Shown here piece after piece: positions 42,547-51,655 of a DNA stretch of 64,000 bases. The stretch covers positions 51,092 to 115,091 of the forward strand of contig JAFVWY010000009.1 in assembly GCA_017501465.1 (NCBI GenBank), read 5' to 3'. Origin of the DNA: Bacilli bacterium (GTDB lineage: Bacteria; Bacillota_I; Bacilli_A; ML615J-28; CAG-313). Numbering within the stretch: the first letter of the stretch is position 1; each line of letters begins with the position of its first letter. Both the position numbers and the translations under genes were made by a program. A model generated the notes under the pieces. That model was not told the origin of the DNA. It was given only the letters and a program-made list of their open reading frames with translations, and made no database searches.

Positions 42547-44316
42547 ATGGCAAAAGTAAATATTAAAATTGAAGGTCAATCTTATCAAGTAGAAGAAGGT
42601 TTAACTATACTTGAAGCTGCCAGAGAATGCGGTTATGAAATTCCAACTCTTTGTGCATTTAATCATGGTGAATGTAGTTTAGCATCTTGCCGTGTTTGTC
42701 TTGTTGAAGTAAAAGGCGCTAGAGGCTTAGTTGCATCTTGTGTTTATCCTGTAAATGAAGGTATGGAAATTATAATTTCTTCTCCTAAAGCTACAGCTGC
42801 AAGAAGAGCAAGTGTTGAATTATTATTATCTAACCACTCATTAAATTGTCAACAATGTGACAAAAATGGTCATTGTGAATTACTTTATGTAGCTCAAATT
42901 ACTGGTGCTAGAGAAGGTAAATTCCAAGGTGAAAAAACTCCAATTACAATTGATCAATTAACTCCATCAATTGTTAGAGATACATCTAAATGTATTCTTT
43001 GCGGTCGTTGCGTAGCTCGTTGCGTATCTGCTCATGGTACAGGTATTTTAGGTTTTGAAAAACGTGGTTTCAATACTATTGTTGCTCCTGCTGGAAACAG
43101 AAGTTTCGGCGAAAGTCCATGTATTCTTTGTGGACAATGTGTTAACGTTTGTCCTACAGGCGCTTTAATGGAAAAGAGTGAAATTGACAGAGTTGATGAA
43201 GCTAAGAAAGCTGGTAAATATTTAGTAGTTCAAACAGCTCCAGCTGTACGTGCTGCTTTAGGTGAAGAATTCGGTATGAAGATTGGTACACCTGTTACTG
43301 GTAAAATGGTTGCTGCATTAAGAAGATTAGGCTTTGATAAAGTTTATGATACTAACTTCGCAGCTGACTTAACTATTATGGAAGAAGCTACTGAATTATT
43401 AGGTAGAATTAAAAATAATGGTGTATTACCAATGATTACTTCATGTTCACCTGGTTGGGTTAACTATGCTGAATATTATTATGGAGATCAATTAGATCAT
43501 CTATCAAGTTGTAAATCTCCTCACCAAATGCAAGGTGCAATTATTAAATCATACTTTGCTGAACAAAAAGGTATTGATCCTAAAAACATTTTCGTAGTTT
43601 CAATTATGCCTTGTACAGCTAAAAAAGCTGAAGCTCAAAGAGATCAATTTATTCATGATGGTATGACTGATGTAGATGCAGTTTTAACAACTCGTGAATT
43701 AGCTAAATTAATTAAACGTAGTGGTATTAACTTTGTTAAACTTCCTGATGAAGAATTTGACCAAGATATTCTAGGCGAATATACTGGTGCAGGTGTAATC
43801 TTCGGTACAACTGGTGGTGTAATGGAAGCTGCTTTAAGAACAGCTTACTATTCTTTAACTGGTAAAGAACACGAAGCTATTAAATTTGAAGCTGTTCGTG
43901 GTATGGAAGGTATTAAAGAAGCTGATCTTGAAATCAATGGTTTAAACATTAAAGTTGCTGTTGCAAGTGGAATGAAAAATGCTAAAGTATTAATGGATCA
44001 AATCAGAGAAGGTAAGAGCCCTTATACATTTATTGAAATTATGGGATGTCCTGGTGGATGTATCAACGGTGGTGGTCAACCATTTGTTAAACCTCAATTC
44101 TTACCAAATGAAGATCTAAATATTTTAGATACTTATAAAGAAAAACGTGCTCAAGCATTATATTCTGAAGATGAAAGACAAGCTTTACGTCAATCTCACA
44201 ATAATACACAAGTTCAAGAATTATATGCTAAATTCTTAGGCAAACCTAATAGCCATAAAGCACATGAATTATTACATACTACTTATAAAGCAAGAGAAAG
44301 ATTCCCTGAAAAGTAG
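42547..44316 (+). CDS. hydA: [FeFe] hydrogenase catalytic subunit
   Basis: A 589-residue hydrogenase. N-terminal [2Fe-2S] domain (CAFNHGECSLASCRVCLVEV), His/Cys [4Fe-4S] site (HSLNCQQCDKNGHCEL), two [4Fe-4S] motifs (CILCGRCVARC, CILCGQCVNVC), then the H-cluster domain: L1 TSCSPGW at residues 298-304, L2 MPCTAKKAE near 354 and L3 IMGCPGGCINGGGQP near 497, with a small-subunit-like tail. L1 has Ser where TSCCPGW is common. The ATG at 42547 is used since the GAGAGGGA site lies 7 nt before it; a TTG at 42541 is too close. Maturases HydE, HydF and HydG are not in the window. Confidence 0.95.
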   Translation: MAKVNIKIEGQSYQVEEGLTILEAARECGYEIPTLCAFNHGECSLASCRVCLVEVKGARGLVASCVYPVNEGMEIIISSPKATAARRASVELLLSNHSLNCQQCDKNGHCELLYVAQITGAREGKFQGEKTPITIDQLTPSIVRDTSKCILCGRCVARCVSAHGTGILGFEKRGFNTIVAPAGNRSFGESPCILCGQCVNVCPTGALMEKSEIDRVDEAKKAGKYLVVQTAPAVRAALGEEFGMKIGTPVTGKMVAALRRLGFDKVYDTNFAADLTIMEEATELLGRIKNNGVLPMITSCSPGWVNYAEYYYGDQLDHLSSCKSPHQMQGAIIKSYFAEQKGIDPKNIFVVSIMPCTAKKAEAQRDQFIHDGMTDVDAVLTTRELAKLIKRSGINFVKLPDEEFDQDILGEYTGAGVIFGTTGGVMEAALRTAYYSLTGKEHEAIKFEAVRGMEGIKEADLEINGLNIKVAVASGMKNAKVLMDQIREGKSPYTFIEIMGCPGGCINGGGQPFVKPQFLPNEDLNILDTYKEKRAQALYSEDERQALRQSHNNTQVQELYAKFLGKPNSHKAHELLHTTYKARERFPEK

Positions 44317-44382
44317 AAAGTAATTAAAATATAAATGTCAAACAAAAATTAAACTAGTTTGATTTAAATGAACTAAATAAAA

Positions 44383-44437
44383 ACACATTAGATAAAGTAA
44401 TCTAATATTGATTACTTTCAATCTAGTGTGTTTTTTT
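44383..44437 (+). terminator. Long terminator after the hydrogenase operon
   Basis: A stem of about 20 bp, 44383-44402 with 44410-44431, has a two-nt bulge and one G-T pair, a TAATATT loop and a T-run. It occupies much of the 270-nt gap before the lipid kinase gene. The rest of the gap (44438-44514) shows nothing else recognisable. Confidence 0.85.
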
Positions 44438-44514
44438 AATATTTAAATCAAAAGAATTGTTACCTAAAATCGAGTGAGAATTTTTATTTGGATATATATG
44501 TTCGATATTATAAT

Positions 44515-44543
44515 TTGCAATTTATATAAGTTTAGTGTATAAT
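44515..44543 (+). promoter_or_regulatory. Promoter of the lipid kinase-acyltransferase pair
   Basis: TTGCAA (44515-44520), 17-nt spacer, TATAAT (44538-44543). Confidence 0.85.
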
Positions 44544-44586
44544 ATAACGGTAGTGGGAACTTTTGTTATATAAGAAGAGGCTATTT

Positions 44587-45417
44587 ATGAAGTATTATTT
44601 ATATAATTCCCTTTCAAATAATGGAATTAAACCTAGTTTTTTAGATGAAATTGAAACATTAGAAAATACTGAAATTAAAGAAATTATTGATTTAGATTAT
44701 CAAGAATTTTTATCAAGTTTACAAAGTGATGATGAAATTGTTATTGTTGGCGGCGATGGAACTTTAAATTATTTTGTTAATGAAATTAAAGATTTAGATA
44801 TACAAAATAATGTATATTTTAGAGCTGCTGGAACCGGTAATGATTTTTGTAATGATATAGAAGAAAATGAATGTAAAGAAGTTTTAATTAATAAATATAT
44901 TAAAAACTTACCAACAGTTTATGTTAAAGAATTAGAAAAGAAATTCATTAATGGTGTAGGTTATGGTATTGATGGATATTGTTGTGAAGTTGCAGATGAA
45001 ATCAAAAGAAAAACACCAAATAAAAAAATTAGCTATAGTGGTATTGCTATAAAAGGTTTATTATTTAAATACAAAAACAGAAAAGTCTATATTAGTGTTG
45101 ATGGAAAAACTTATGAACATGATAATGTTTGGCTAGCTCCTACTATGAAAGGCAGATACTATGGTGGAGGAATGATAATTGCTCCTAACCAAGATCGTTT
45201 TAATGATACTGTTAGTGTTGTTGTTTTTAAATGTAAATCTAAATTAAAAACTCTTATGATTTTCCCATCTATTTTTAAAGGTGAACACATTAAAAAAGAA
45301 AAGAATGTGGTTATTTATACTGGTAAAGAAATCACTGTAAGATATGAAAAACCAGCAGCTTTACAAATTGATGGTGAAACTGTTTTAGATGTTTTAGAAT
45401 ATAAGGTTAGAGCATAA
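44587..45417 (+). CDS. Diacylglycerol/lipid kinase family protein
   Basis: A 276-residue soluble lipid kinase of the DagK/YegS/BmrU family. IVIVGGDGTLNYFVNEI near residue 52 is the nucleotide-binding GGDGT motif, RAAGTGNDFCNDI near 79 is the second conserved loop, and GVGYGIDGYCCEVAD lies near 122. The C-terminal beta-sandwich ends LQIDGETV. It phosphorylates diacylglycerol or a similar lipid, feeding phosphatidic acid synthesis, which agrees with an overlapping downstream acyltransferase gene. The ATG at 44587 is used with AGAGG upstream rather than a TTG at 44563. Confidence 0.85.
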   Translation: MKYYLYNSLSNNGIKPSFLDEIETLENTEIKEIIDLDYQEFLSSLQSDDEIVIVGGDGTLNYFVNEIKDLDIQNNVYFRAAGTGNDFCNDIEENECKEVLINKYIKNLPTVYVKELEKKFINGVGYGIDGYCCEVADEIKRKTPNKKISYSGIAIKGLLFKYKNRKVYISVDGKTYEHDNVWLAPTMKGRYYGGGMIIAPNQDRFNDTVSVVVFKCKSKLKTLMIFPSIFKGEHIKKEKNVVIYTGKEITVRYEKPAALQIDGETVLDVLEYKVRA

Positions 45418-46247
45418 TGATTAAATGGATTGCTGTCCTAATTTCTTGTGGTCTTTCTTTATTAACAATTTTTAATCTTAATATTAATCAAGAATATCTT
45501 TATGTTATCTATTTTGTTTTATTCTTTATTGTTTATTTATTAGGATTAATCATTATTTTTTTCATCCCTTTATTTTGGGTGCAATTATTTATCAAAGCAG
45601 ATTTTGAAGTAAAACACTATAATAAAAGATTTCATAAATTGTATATAATATATACAACTATGTTATTATCTTTATTCGGTATTAAATTAATCGTAAATGG
45701 AAAAGAAAAGATACCTACAAATACAACATTTGTGGTAGCTCACAATCATTTATCTAATTTAGATCCAATAATTCTTAATGTTTATTTTAAAAAATACCCT
45801 ATGGTGTTCATGGCTAAAAAGAGTTTATCAAAAATACCTTTCTTTGGTAAAATGATTAAAAGAACTGGTTTTATCTTTTTAGAAAGAGATGGTTCAACAA
45901 AAGATGCTTACGCAATAGCGCGTGGTATTAAAATGTTAAGAAACGATGAATGCAGTATTGGTATTGCACCGGAAGGCACTAGAAACTTTACAAATGAAAT
46001 TTTATTACCATTTAAAGAAGGTACTTTCGTTCTTGCTCAAAAAGCTCGAAAACCAATAGTTGTTACAGCTTTTGCAAATACTAATATTGTTAATGATAAT
46101 TTATTATTTAAATCTCACAAGATTTATTTAGAAATTATTGATGTATTAGAATATGATGACTATAAAGATTTAACAAGTGATGAATTATCACAAAAAGTCT
46201 TTGATTTAATGTATGAATATCTTAAAGATAAAAGAGTATACAGATAA
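45417..46247 (+). CDS. plsC: 1-acyl-sn-glycerol-3-phosphate acyltransferase family
   Basis: A 276-residue membrane acyltransferase. Two N-terminal membrane segments (about 3-20 and 30-60) precede the HX4D motif in VAHNHLSNLDPII (near residue 106), FLERDGS near 159 and the glycerophosphate-binding APEGTRNF near 182. The enzyme makes phosphatidic acid from lysophosphatidic acid. It overlaps the lipid kinase stop by one base. The N-terminal hydrophobic region is longer than in minimal PlsC proteins. Its stop codon lies in the loop of the terminator at 46230-46269. Confidence 0.88.
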   Translation: MIKWIAVLISCGLSLLTIFNLNINQEYLYVIYFVLFFIVYLLGLIIIFFIPLFWVQLFIKADFEVKHYNKRFHKLYIIYTTMLLSLFGIKLIVNGKEKIPTNTTFVVAHNHLSNLDPIILNVYFKKYPMVFMAKKSLSKIPFFGKMIKRTGFIFLERDGSTKDAYAIARGIKMLRNDECSIGIAPEGTRNFTNEILLPFKEGTFVLAQKARKPIVVTAFANTNIVNDNLLFKSHKIYLEIIDVLEYDDYKDLTSDELSQKVFDLMYEYLKDKRVYR

Positions 46248-46269
46248 TTTATTTGTATACTCTTTTTTT
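46230..46269 (+). terminator. Terminator overlapping the plsC stop codon
   Basis: AAAAGAGTATACA (46230-46242) pairs with TGTATACTCTTTT (46254-46266). The plsC TAA sits in the loop and a T-run follows. Confidence 0.88.
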
Positions 46270-46297
46270 CTAAAATTTTTAAAATTATTCAAAGTAT

Positions 46298-46326
46298 TTG
46301 GAATTATTCATTTAATTTGGTATAAT
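46298..46326 (+). promoter_or_regulatory. Promoter of priA-fmt region
   Basis: TTGGAA (46298-46303), 17-nt spacer, TATAAT (46321-46326). Confidence 0.8.
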
Positions 46327-46347
46327 AAGATAAAAGGAGGTACCAAT

Positions 46348-48648
46348 ATGTATGCACATGTAATTATCGATAATCCATCATCTCAAGTAGATATTGAGTT
46401 TGATTACTTAATACCACGTAGTTTTAATGTGTTAGTTGGAATGAGAGTAAAAGTTCCATTTGGACCTTCTAATAAACCGACTTTAGGTATTGTTTTAGAA
46501 GTTAGTAATGAAACAATATATCAAGGTAATGTTAAAGAAATTTTAGAAGTTTTAGATAAAGAACCGATTTTAAATACTGAAAGTATTGAGATTGCGAAAT
46601 ACATAAAAAAAGAAACAATTTGTCCAATTAGCAGAGTTTTAAATCTAATGATTCCTCATGCTAAAAGATTAAAAACAGTATTGTATCTTCAAATATTAAA
46701 TGGTAATAATTTAGATGCTAACCTTTTAAAAGAATTTAAAGGGGAAACGATCTGTAAATATACACCACGTTTTGATAAATATGAAGCTGTTATTAAAAAA
46801 GCAATTGAAAATAATGATTTAAAAATTATTAAAGATGCAGTTGAAAAAAAGACAAAAAAATGGATAAAAAAATATATCGTTAATTTAGAGCAATATAATT
46901 TATTTTTTGATGAATTAAAAAATATAGATGCTAAAAATTTATTAATGGATTTAAAAGGGTTGGATCCTTTAACAATTGATGAAATCATTAGTAATTATGG
47001 TGTTAGTGAATATTTAATTAAAAAGTTACATAAAACCAATTATTTAAAAGAAGTATACGAATTATCATCAAAGATTAAAGAAAGAACTTTATCTATTAAG
47101 ATTAATGATTTACCGAAGATAGATTATATTAATAAATATATGGATAAGTATTTAGAGTTTAATAAATTTTTATATTTATGTAATTCTAAAACCGAAGAAC
47201 AAGTATTTATTAAAGAATTAATTGATAAAAATAATTTAGAGAAAAAGAATACTTTAATTATAGTTCCTGACATTTTAAGAGGATACGAACTATACACATT
47301 AATTAAGAGATTATTTAATAATAGTGTATGTAATTTAAACTCAAGTCTTAGTGAAAATGAAATTGATGAGTATTATGATTTAATATTAAATAACGAATTT
47401 GAAATTATAATCACAACTCCTGCATATAGTTTATGGCCATATCAAAATATTGGTTGTATTTTAATGATTGATCAAGAAAGTAGTAATTATCGAAACGATC
47501 AAAGTCCAAGATATGATTTGAATCTTGTTATGGATAAAATAGCAAGTTTAAAGCAATCTAAATTAGTGTATCATTCTTATTGTCCACTACTTAGTACATA
47601 TACTTTATCAATGTTAGATAAAATCACTTTATTATCAACTAAAGTAGATCTTGAAAAAGATATTACTATTGTTAATATGATGGAGGCATTAAGAAGAAAT
47701 GAATCTTTATTAATATCTAATACTTTAAAAGAAAAAATGGATAGTGTTTTAAATAAAAAAGAGGCAGTACTTTTAATTTTAAATAACAAAGGCTATTCAA
47801 AAAGTATTAGTTGTAGAGTATGTGGTTCTAGTATTGATTGTCCTAAGTGTAAAATACCTCTACAATATCATAAAGAAAAAGAAGAGTTATATTGTCCAGC
47901 ATGTTATCACAAAATAAAAAAACCTAATATGTGTCCAAAATGTTATAGTGATAAACTATCTTATAACGGCTTTGGTATGGAACAATTAAGTGAAGTTATC
48001 AAAAAGATGTATCCAAATAAAAATGTCTTAACTTTGAAAGACTCATCATACTTAGATTTAGAAGAAGTCATCTATTCTTTAAATGATGAAAGTTTAGATA
48101 TTCTTATTACATCAGATACATTTTCTAGAAGTATTAATAGTAAAAGATTAAAATTAGTGGGTATTGTTAATTTAGATGTAGTTTTAAATACGCCATCATT
48201 TGATGCTAATCATCAAGCTTATTCAATGTTACAACACGCTAAAGAAATTGGAAAAGATATTGAAATGGTGATTCAAACATATAGTCCCAAACATTATGTT
48301 TTGAAAAACTTTATTTTAAATAATTATGATGAATATTATTTTGTTGAATTAAATAATAGAAAGAGTTTACAAGTTGAACCATTATACGAGGTTAATAGAA
48401 TTTTAGTTCAAGCTGATTATAATGAAGTATTTAAGGTTGCAAATAACATTAAGAAAACTATTTTAAATATTATAAAAGAAGATATTTTTGTTATTGGACC
48501 ATCTTATAACTTTAAAGAAAAAAAGGTTCAATTAATTGTTAAACATAAAAACAAAAACATTAGTAATTTATATATGCATATATATGAATTATATCAAAAA
48601 ACTAATATAAAAATTATATTTGATCGATATTCTAAAAATATCAGTTAG
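46348..48648 (+). CDS. priA: PriA-like primosomal protein lacking helicase motifs
   Basis: A 766-residue PriA homologue. The N-terminal 3'-DNA-binding domain (MYAHVIIDNPSSQVDIEFDY, RVKVPFG) and the zinc region with eight Cys (CRVCG, CPKC, CPAC, CPKC; about 488-540) are intact. The ATPase is not: the Walker A site reads LYLCNSKTEEQVF (about 274-286) instead of GVTGSGKTEVY, the DEEH box reads MIDQESSNYR (about 372-381), and the GRAGR arginine-finger region reads QHAKEIGK (about 628). It probably loads the replisome structurally without unwinding. The ATG at 46348 follows AAAGGAGGTACC at the correct distance and gives the family's first residues. The neighbour fmt is as in Bacillus (priA-def-fmt), but def is absent. 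Confidence 0.88.
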   Translation: MYAHVIIDNPSSQVDIEFDYLIPRSFNVLVGMRVKVPFGPSNKPTLGIVLEVSNETIYQGNVKEILEVLDKEPILNTESIEIAKYIKKETICPISRVLNLMIPHAKRLKTVLYLQILNGNNLDANLLKEFKGETICKYTPRFDKYEAVIKKAIENNDLKIIKDAVEKKTKKWIKKYIVNLEQYNLFFDELKNIDAKNLLMDLKGLDPLTIDEIISNYGVSEYLIKKLHKTNYLKEVYELSSKIKERTLSIKINDLPKIDYINKYMDKYLEFNKFLYLCNSKTEEQVFIKELIDKNNLEKKNTLIIVPDILRGYELYTLIKRLFNNSVCNLNSSLSENEIDEYYDLILNNEFEIIITTPAYSLWPYQNIGCILMIDQESSNYRNDQSPRYDLNLVMDKIASLKQSKLVYHSYCPLLSTYTLSMLDKITLLSTKVDLEKDITIVNMMEALRRNESLLISNTLKEKMDSVLNKKEAVLLILNNKGYSKSISCRVCGSSIDCPKCKIPLQYHKEKEELYCPACYHKIKKPNMCPKCYSDKLSYNGFGMEQLSEVIKKMYPNKNVLTLKDSSYLDLEEVIYSLNDESLDILITSDTFSRSINSKRLKLVGIVNLDVVLNTPSFDANHQAYSMLQHAKEIGKDIEMVIQTYSPKHYVLKNFILNNYDEYYFVELNNRKSLQVEPLYEVNRILVQADYNEVFKVANNIKKTILNIIKEDIFVIGPSYNFKEKKVQLIVKHKNKNISNLYMHIYELYQKTNIKIIFDRYSKNIS

Positions 48649-48657
48649 AGGTGTAAG

Positions 48658-49593
48658 ATGTTAAAAATTATATTTATGGGAACGCCTAAGTTTAGTGTAC
48701 CAATTCTAGAAGCTTTAATTGAAAAATATGATGTAATTGGGGTGGTTACTCAACCAGATAAATTGGTTGGTAGAAAAAAAGAACTAGTTTATAGCCCTGT
48801 TAAAGTTTGTGCATTAGAACATGGTATTAAAGTAATTCAACCAACCAAAATTAGAAAGGAATATCAAGAAATTATTGATTTAAATCCTGATATGATTGTT
48901 ACTGCAGCCTATGGTCAAATAGTAGGTAAGGAATTATTGGAATTCCCTAAATACAAATGTATTAACGTACACGGTTCACTTTTACCAAAGCACAGAGGTG
49001 GTGCGCCAATTCAAAGAGCTATTATGAATGGGGACACAACAACTGGTATTACTATTATGTATATGGCACAAGGTATGGATTCTGGTGATATGTTATCACA
49101 AAGAAGTATTGAGATTTCAGATACTGATACTTCTAGTACTTTATTTGATAAATTAAGTCTTTTAGGTCGTGATTTATTAATGGAAACTATCCCTTTATTA
49201 ATTGAAGGAAAAATAACTCCTGTTAAACAAAATGAAGTTGAAGCCACTTATAGTTATAATATTGATCCAAGTGAAGAACAAATTGATTTTAATAAGGATG
49301 CAAAAGTAATTTATAATCAAATACGTTCACTATTAGATGAACCATGTGCTTATTTTAATTTTATTGGTTTTGATGATAATACTGATCGTATTAAAGTAGT
49401 AGAAGCAACTGTTGGTGATATTTCAACTGATAAAGCCCCAGGAATGGTGGTTTCAAAAACGAAAAAATATTTTACAATCGCTTGTGGAAATGGGACTACC
49501 TTAAATATTCATAAACTTCAACCTTTTGGCAAAAAAGTGATGAATGCAAGTGAGTTTATCAACGGTGGATTAAGAAAATATTGGAAAGAGTAA
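48658..49593 (+). CDS. fmt: Methionyl-tRNA formyltransferase
   Basis: A 311-residue enzyme that formylates initiator Met-tRNA. IIFMGTPKFSVPILEAL at the start, NVHGSLLPKHRGGAPIQRAI near residue 103 (SLLPxxRG and catalytic region), GITIMYMAQGMDSGDML near 127 and a C-terminal OB-like domain from about 205. It starts 9 nt after priA with AGAGGTG. Confidence 0.96.
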   Translation: MLKIIFMGTPKFSVPILEALIEKYDVIGVVTQPDKLVGRKKELVYSPVKVCALEHGIKVIQPTKIRKEYQEIIDLNPDMIVTAAYGQIVGKELLEFPKYKCINVHGSLLPKHRGGAPIQRAIMNGDTTTGITIMYMAQGMDSGDMLSQRSIEISDTDTSSTLFDKLSLLGRDLLMETIPLLIEGKITPVKQNEVEATYSYNIDPSEEQIDFNKDAKVIYNQIRSLLDEPCAYFNFIGFDDNTDRIKVVEATVGDISTDKAPGMVVSKTKKYFTIACGNGTTLNIHKLQPFGKKVMNASEFINGGLRKYWKE

Positions 49594-49597
49594 AGAT

Positions 49598-50131
49598 ATG
49601 GAAAAAGATGTAAAATTATATTATTCAAGAGAAGAAATGTTAGAAATAAATACGAAAGTTTTAAAAGAACGTGGTGTTGAAATTAAAGATATCGTCGATA
49701 TTGCTTATAGCCAACAACTACAATATGATAAGAATGTTAGTTATAAAGATTGTTTTGAAAGTGTTGAAAAAATACTTTCTTTAAGAGACGTTTTTCACAT
49801 TCTATTATTAGGTGTTGAAATTGATAAACTAGCAGAACAAGGTATGCTTTCATCACCAATTCAAGAAATCATTAGACATGATGTTGGAGTTTTTGGTGTT
49901 GATGAAATCTTAGGATTAGATTTAGCCCATTTATATGGTGTAATTGGTGCTACTAATTTTGGTGATATTGATGTTAATAAACCTGCGATTGTTGCTAAAC
50001 TTAATAATGATGGTAAAGATTTAAATGGTATGTGTCATACTTTCTTAGATGATATTGTAGGAGCAATTGCAGCTGCAGCATCTACTAGAGTGGCGCAAAT
50101 TATTAGCGAAAATAAAACAGAAAAGAAATAG
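49598..50131 (+). CDS. Phosphatidylglycerophosphatase A-like protein (YutG-type)
   Basis: A 177-residue protein similar to PgpA/YutG: YSREEMLEINTKVLKERGVEIKDI start, RDVFHILLLGVEIDKLAEQG near residue 63, LYGVIGATNFGDIDVNKP near 116 and CHTFLDDIVGAIAAAAS near 146. The family dephosphorylates phosphatidylglycerophosphate in membrane lipid synthesis. The Gram-positive form is soluble. It lies between fmt and an RNA methyltransferase with short gaps (4 and 5 nt), so it is part of that operon. Confidence 0.8.
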   Translation: MEKDVKLYYSREEMLEINTKVLKERGVEIKDIVDIAYSQQLQYDKNVSYKDCFESVEKILSLRDVFHILLLGVEIDKLAEQGMLSSPIQEIIRHDVGVFGVDEILGLDLAHLYGVIGATNFGDIDVNKPAIVAKLNNDGKDLNGMCHTFLDDIVGAIAAAASTRVAQIISENKTEKK

Positions 50132-50136
50132 TTTTT

Positions 50137-51564
50137 ATGGAAGAAATAATAGTAAAAGAACCAAGGGAAAAAATAATTAAAGTCGGTGAAAAATTCAAAG
50201 TTCAATTTGTTTCAATGACTCATGATGCCAGAGGTGTTTGTAAACTTAATGGTAAAAATAAATATAATGAAGAACTTGTTAACTTTCCAATATTTGTTAA
50301 TAACGCTATTACAAATGAAGAGGGTATAGTTGAACTGACTGAAGTTAAAAAAACGCTTGGTAACGCAAAAATAGTCAAAATTTTTAAAGATAAAACATCA
50401 CCATATCGAATTGAAGCAATTTGTCCAATTTATAGTGAATGTGGTGGATGCCACTTAATGCATATGAATTATGAAGGACAATTAAAATTCAAAAGAAGTA
50501 TGGTTAAACAAACTCTTGAAAAAATCGGTGGTTTTAAAGAGTTAAAAGTATCACAAGTAATTCCATCTGTTGATACAGTTAAATATCGTAATAAAGTTCA
50601 AATCCCTTTTGGTTCCAAAAAGAATAAAACAATTTGTGGTTTTTATAAAAACCAAACACACGAAATTATACCAATTGAAGAGTGTTTTATTCAATCTGAT
50701 GAAATGACTGAAATTGTTAAATTCATTAGAAATTTATGTAATGAATTTAGAATTAAAGGTTATGATGAAGAAAAAGGGACTGGAGATATTCGCCACGTAT
50801 TAGTTAGAGAATCAACTTCAACAAATGAAATCATGGTTGTTTTAGTAACGCTTAGAAAAGATATTAAGAACATTAATGAATTGGTAACTAAATTAGTAAA
50901 TAGACATCCAAAAATTGTTTCTGTTATTAATAATGTTAATGATGAAAAAACGAATGTTGTTTTAGGAAAAAAATCATATAAGCTATATGGTAAAAATTAT
51001 ATTGAAGACATTTTACTTGGTAATAAGTTTAGAATTGGTGAAAGAAGCTTCTATCAAGTTAATCCTAAAACTACGGAAGTTTTATATCAAAAAGCAATTA
51101 GTCTTGCTAAATTTAAACCAACTGATAATATTATAGATGCTTATTGTGGGATAGGAACAATTGGTATTAGTGCAGCGAAATATGTTAATCATGTATATTC
51201 TGTAGAAATTGTCGAAGAAGCGATTAAAAATGCTTTTGATAACGCAAAAATTAATAATATTAATAATATCGATTTTGTTTGTGGTAAAGCTGAAGAACAA
51301 ATCGTTACTTGGAAAAAAGAAGGATTACAAATTGATGCTATTATTGTAGATCCACCAAGAAAAGGTTTAGATATTAAATTAATGGATACGATTAATGAAA
51401 TGGATATTAAAAAGGTTGTTTATATTTCTTGTGATATATCAACACTTGCTAGAGATTTAAAACATTTCAAAGAATTAGGATATAATTTTACTACTGTATA
51501 TCCTGTTGATATGTTTCCAAATACTATGCATGTAGAAAATATCGTATTAATTACTAAAGAATAA
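50137..51564 (+). CDS. 23S rRNA (uracil-C5) methyltransferase, RlmD/RlmCD type
   Basis: A 475-residue SAM-dependent RNA methyltransferase of the RumA/TrmA group. TRAM-like N-terminus, [4Fe-4S] Cys in CPIYSECGGCHLMHMNYEGQ near residue 102, RNKVQIPFG near 150, RSFYQVNPKTTEVLYQ near 304, DAYCGIGTIGIS near 332, IIVDPPRKGLD near 405 and the catalytic Cys in VYISCD near 432. RlmCD methylates U747 and U1939 in Gram-positives; the exact target is not decided by sequence. A strong terminator follows. Confidence 0.92.
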   Translation: MEEIIVKEPREKIIKVGEKFKVQFVSMTHDARGVCKLNGKNKYNEELVNFPIFVNNAITNEEGIVELTEVKKTLGNAKIVKIFKDKTSPYRIEAICPIYSECGGCHLMHMNYEGQLKFKRSMVKQTLEKIGGFKELKVSQVIPSVDTVKYRNKVQIPFGSKKNKTICGFYKNQTHEIIPIEECFIQSDEMTEIVKFIRNLCNEFRIKGYDEEKGTGDIRHVLVRESTSTNEIMVVLVTLRKDIKNINELVTKLVNRHPKIVSVINNVNDEKTNVVLGKKSYKLYGKNYIEDILLGNKFRIGERSFYQVNPKTTEVLYQKAISLAKFKPTDNIIDAYCGIGTIGISAAKYVNHVYSVEIVEEAIKNAFDNAKINNINNIDFVCGKAEEQIVTWKKEGLQIDAIIVDPPRKGLDIKLMDTINEMDIKKVVYISCDISTLARDLKHFKELGYNFTTVYPVDMFPNTMHVENIVLITKE

Positions 51565-51592
51565 AAGTAACATCATTTGATGTTACTTTTTT
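51563..51592 (+). terminator. Terminator after the rRNA methyltransferase gene
   Basis: AAAAGTAACATCA (51563-51575) pairs with TGATGTTACTTTT (51578-51590), then further T. Confidence 0.9.
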
Positions 51593-51630
51593 AATTAAGT
51601 ATTAATATTTAAGTAAAGTATCTAATTTTA

Positions 51631-51639
51631 TGATATAAT
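51631..51639 (+). promoter_or_regulatory. Extended -10 promoter before the ASCH gene
   Basis: TGA directly followed by TATAAT (51634-51639); a -35 at 17 nt is not convincing. Located 17 nt before the start codon and after a terminator. Confidence 0.6.
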
Positions 51640-51655
51640 AGTTTAGAGGTGTATT

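Noticed and set aside
44441..44514. Possible riboswitch or small RNA before the lipid kinase gene
   Set aside because: The stretch is AT-rich without a stable stem or known motif; the promoter lies after it.
46213..46347. Upstream in-frame extension of priA starting with TTG
   Set aside because: It runs through a terminator and the promoter, and the ATG at 46348 has an excellent ribosome site and the conserved N-terminus.
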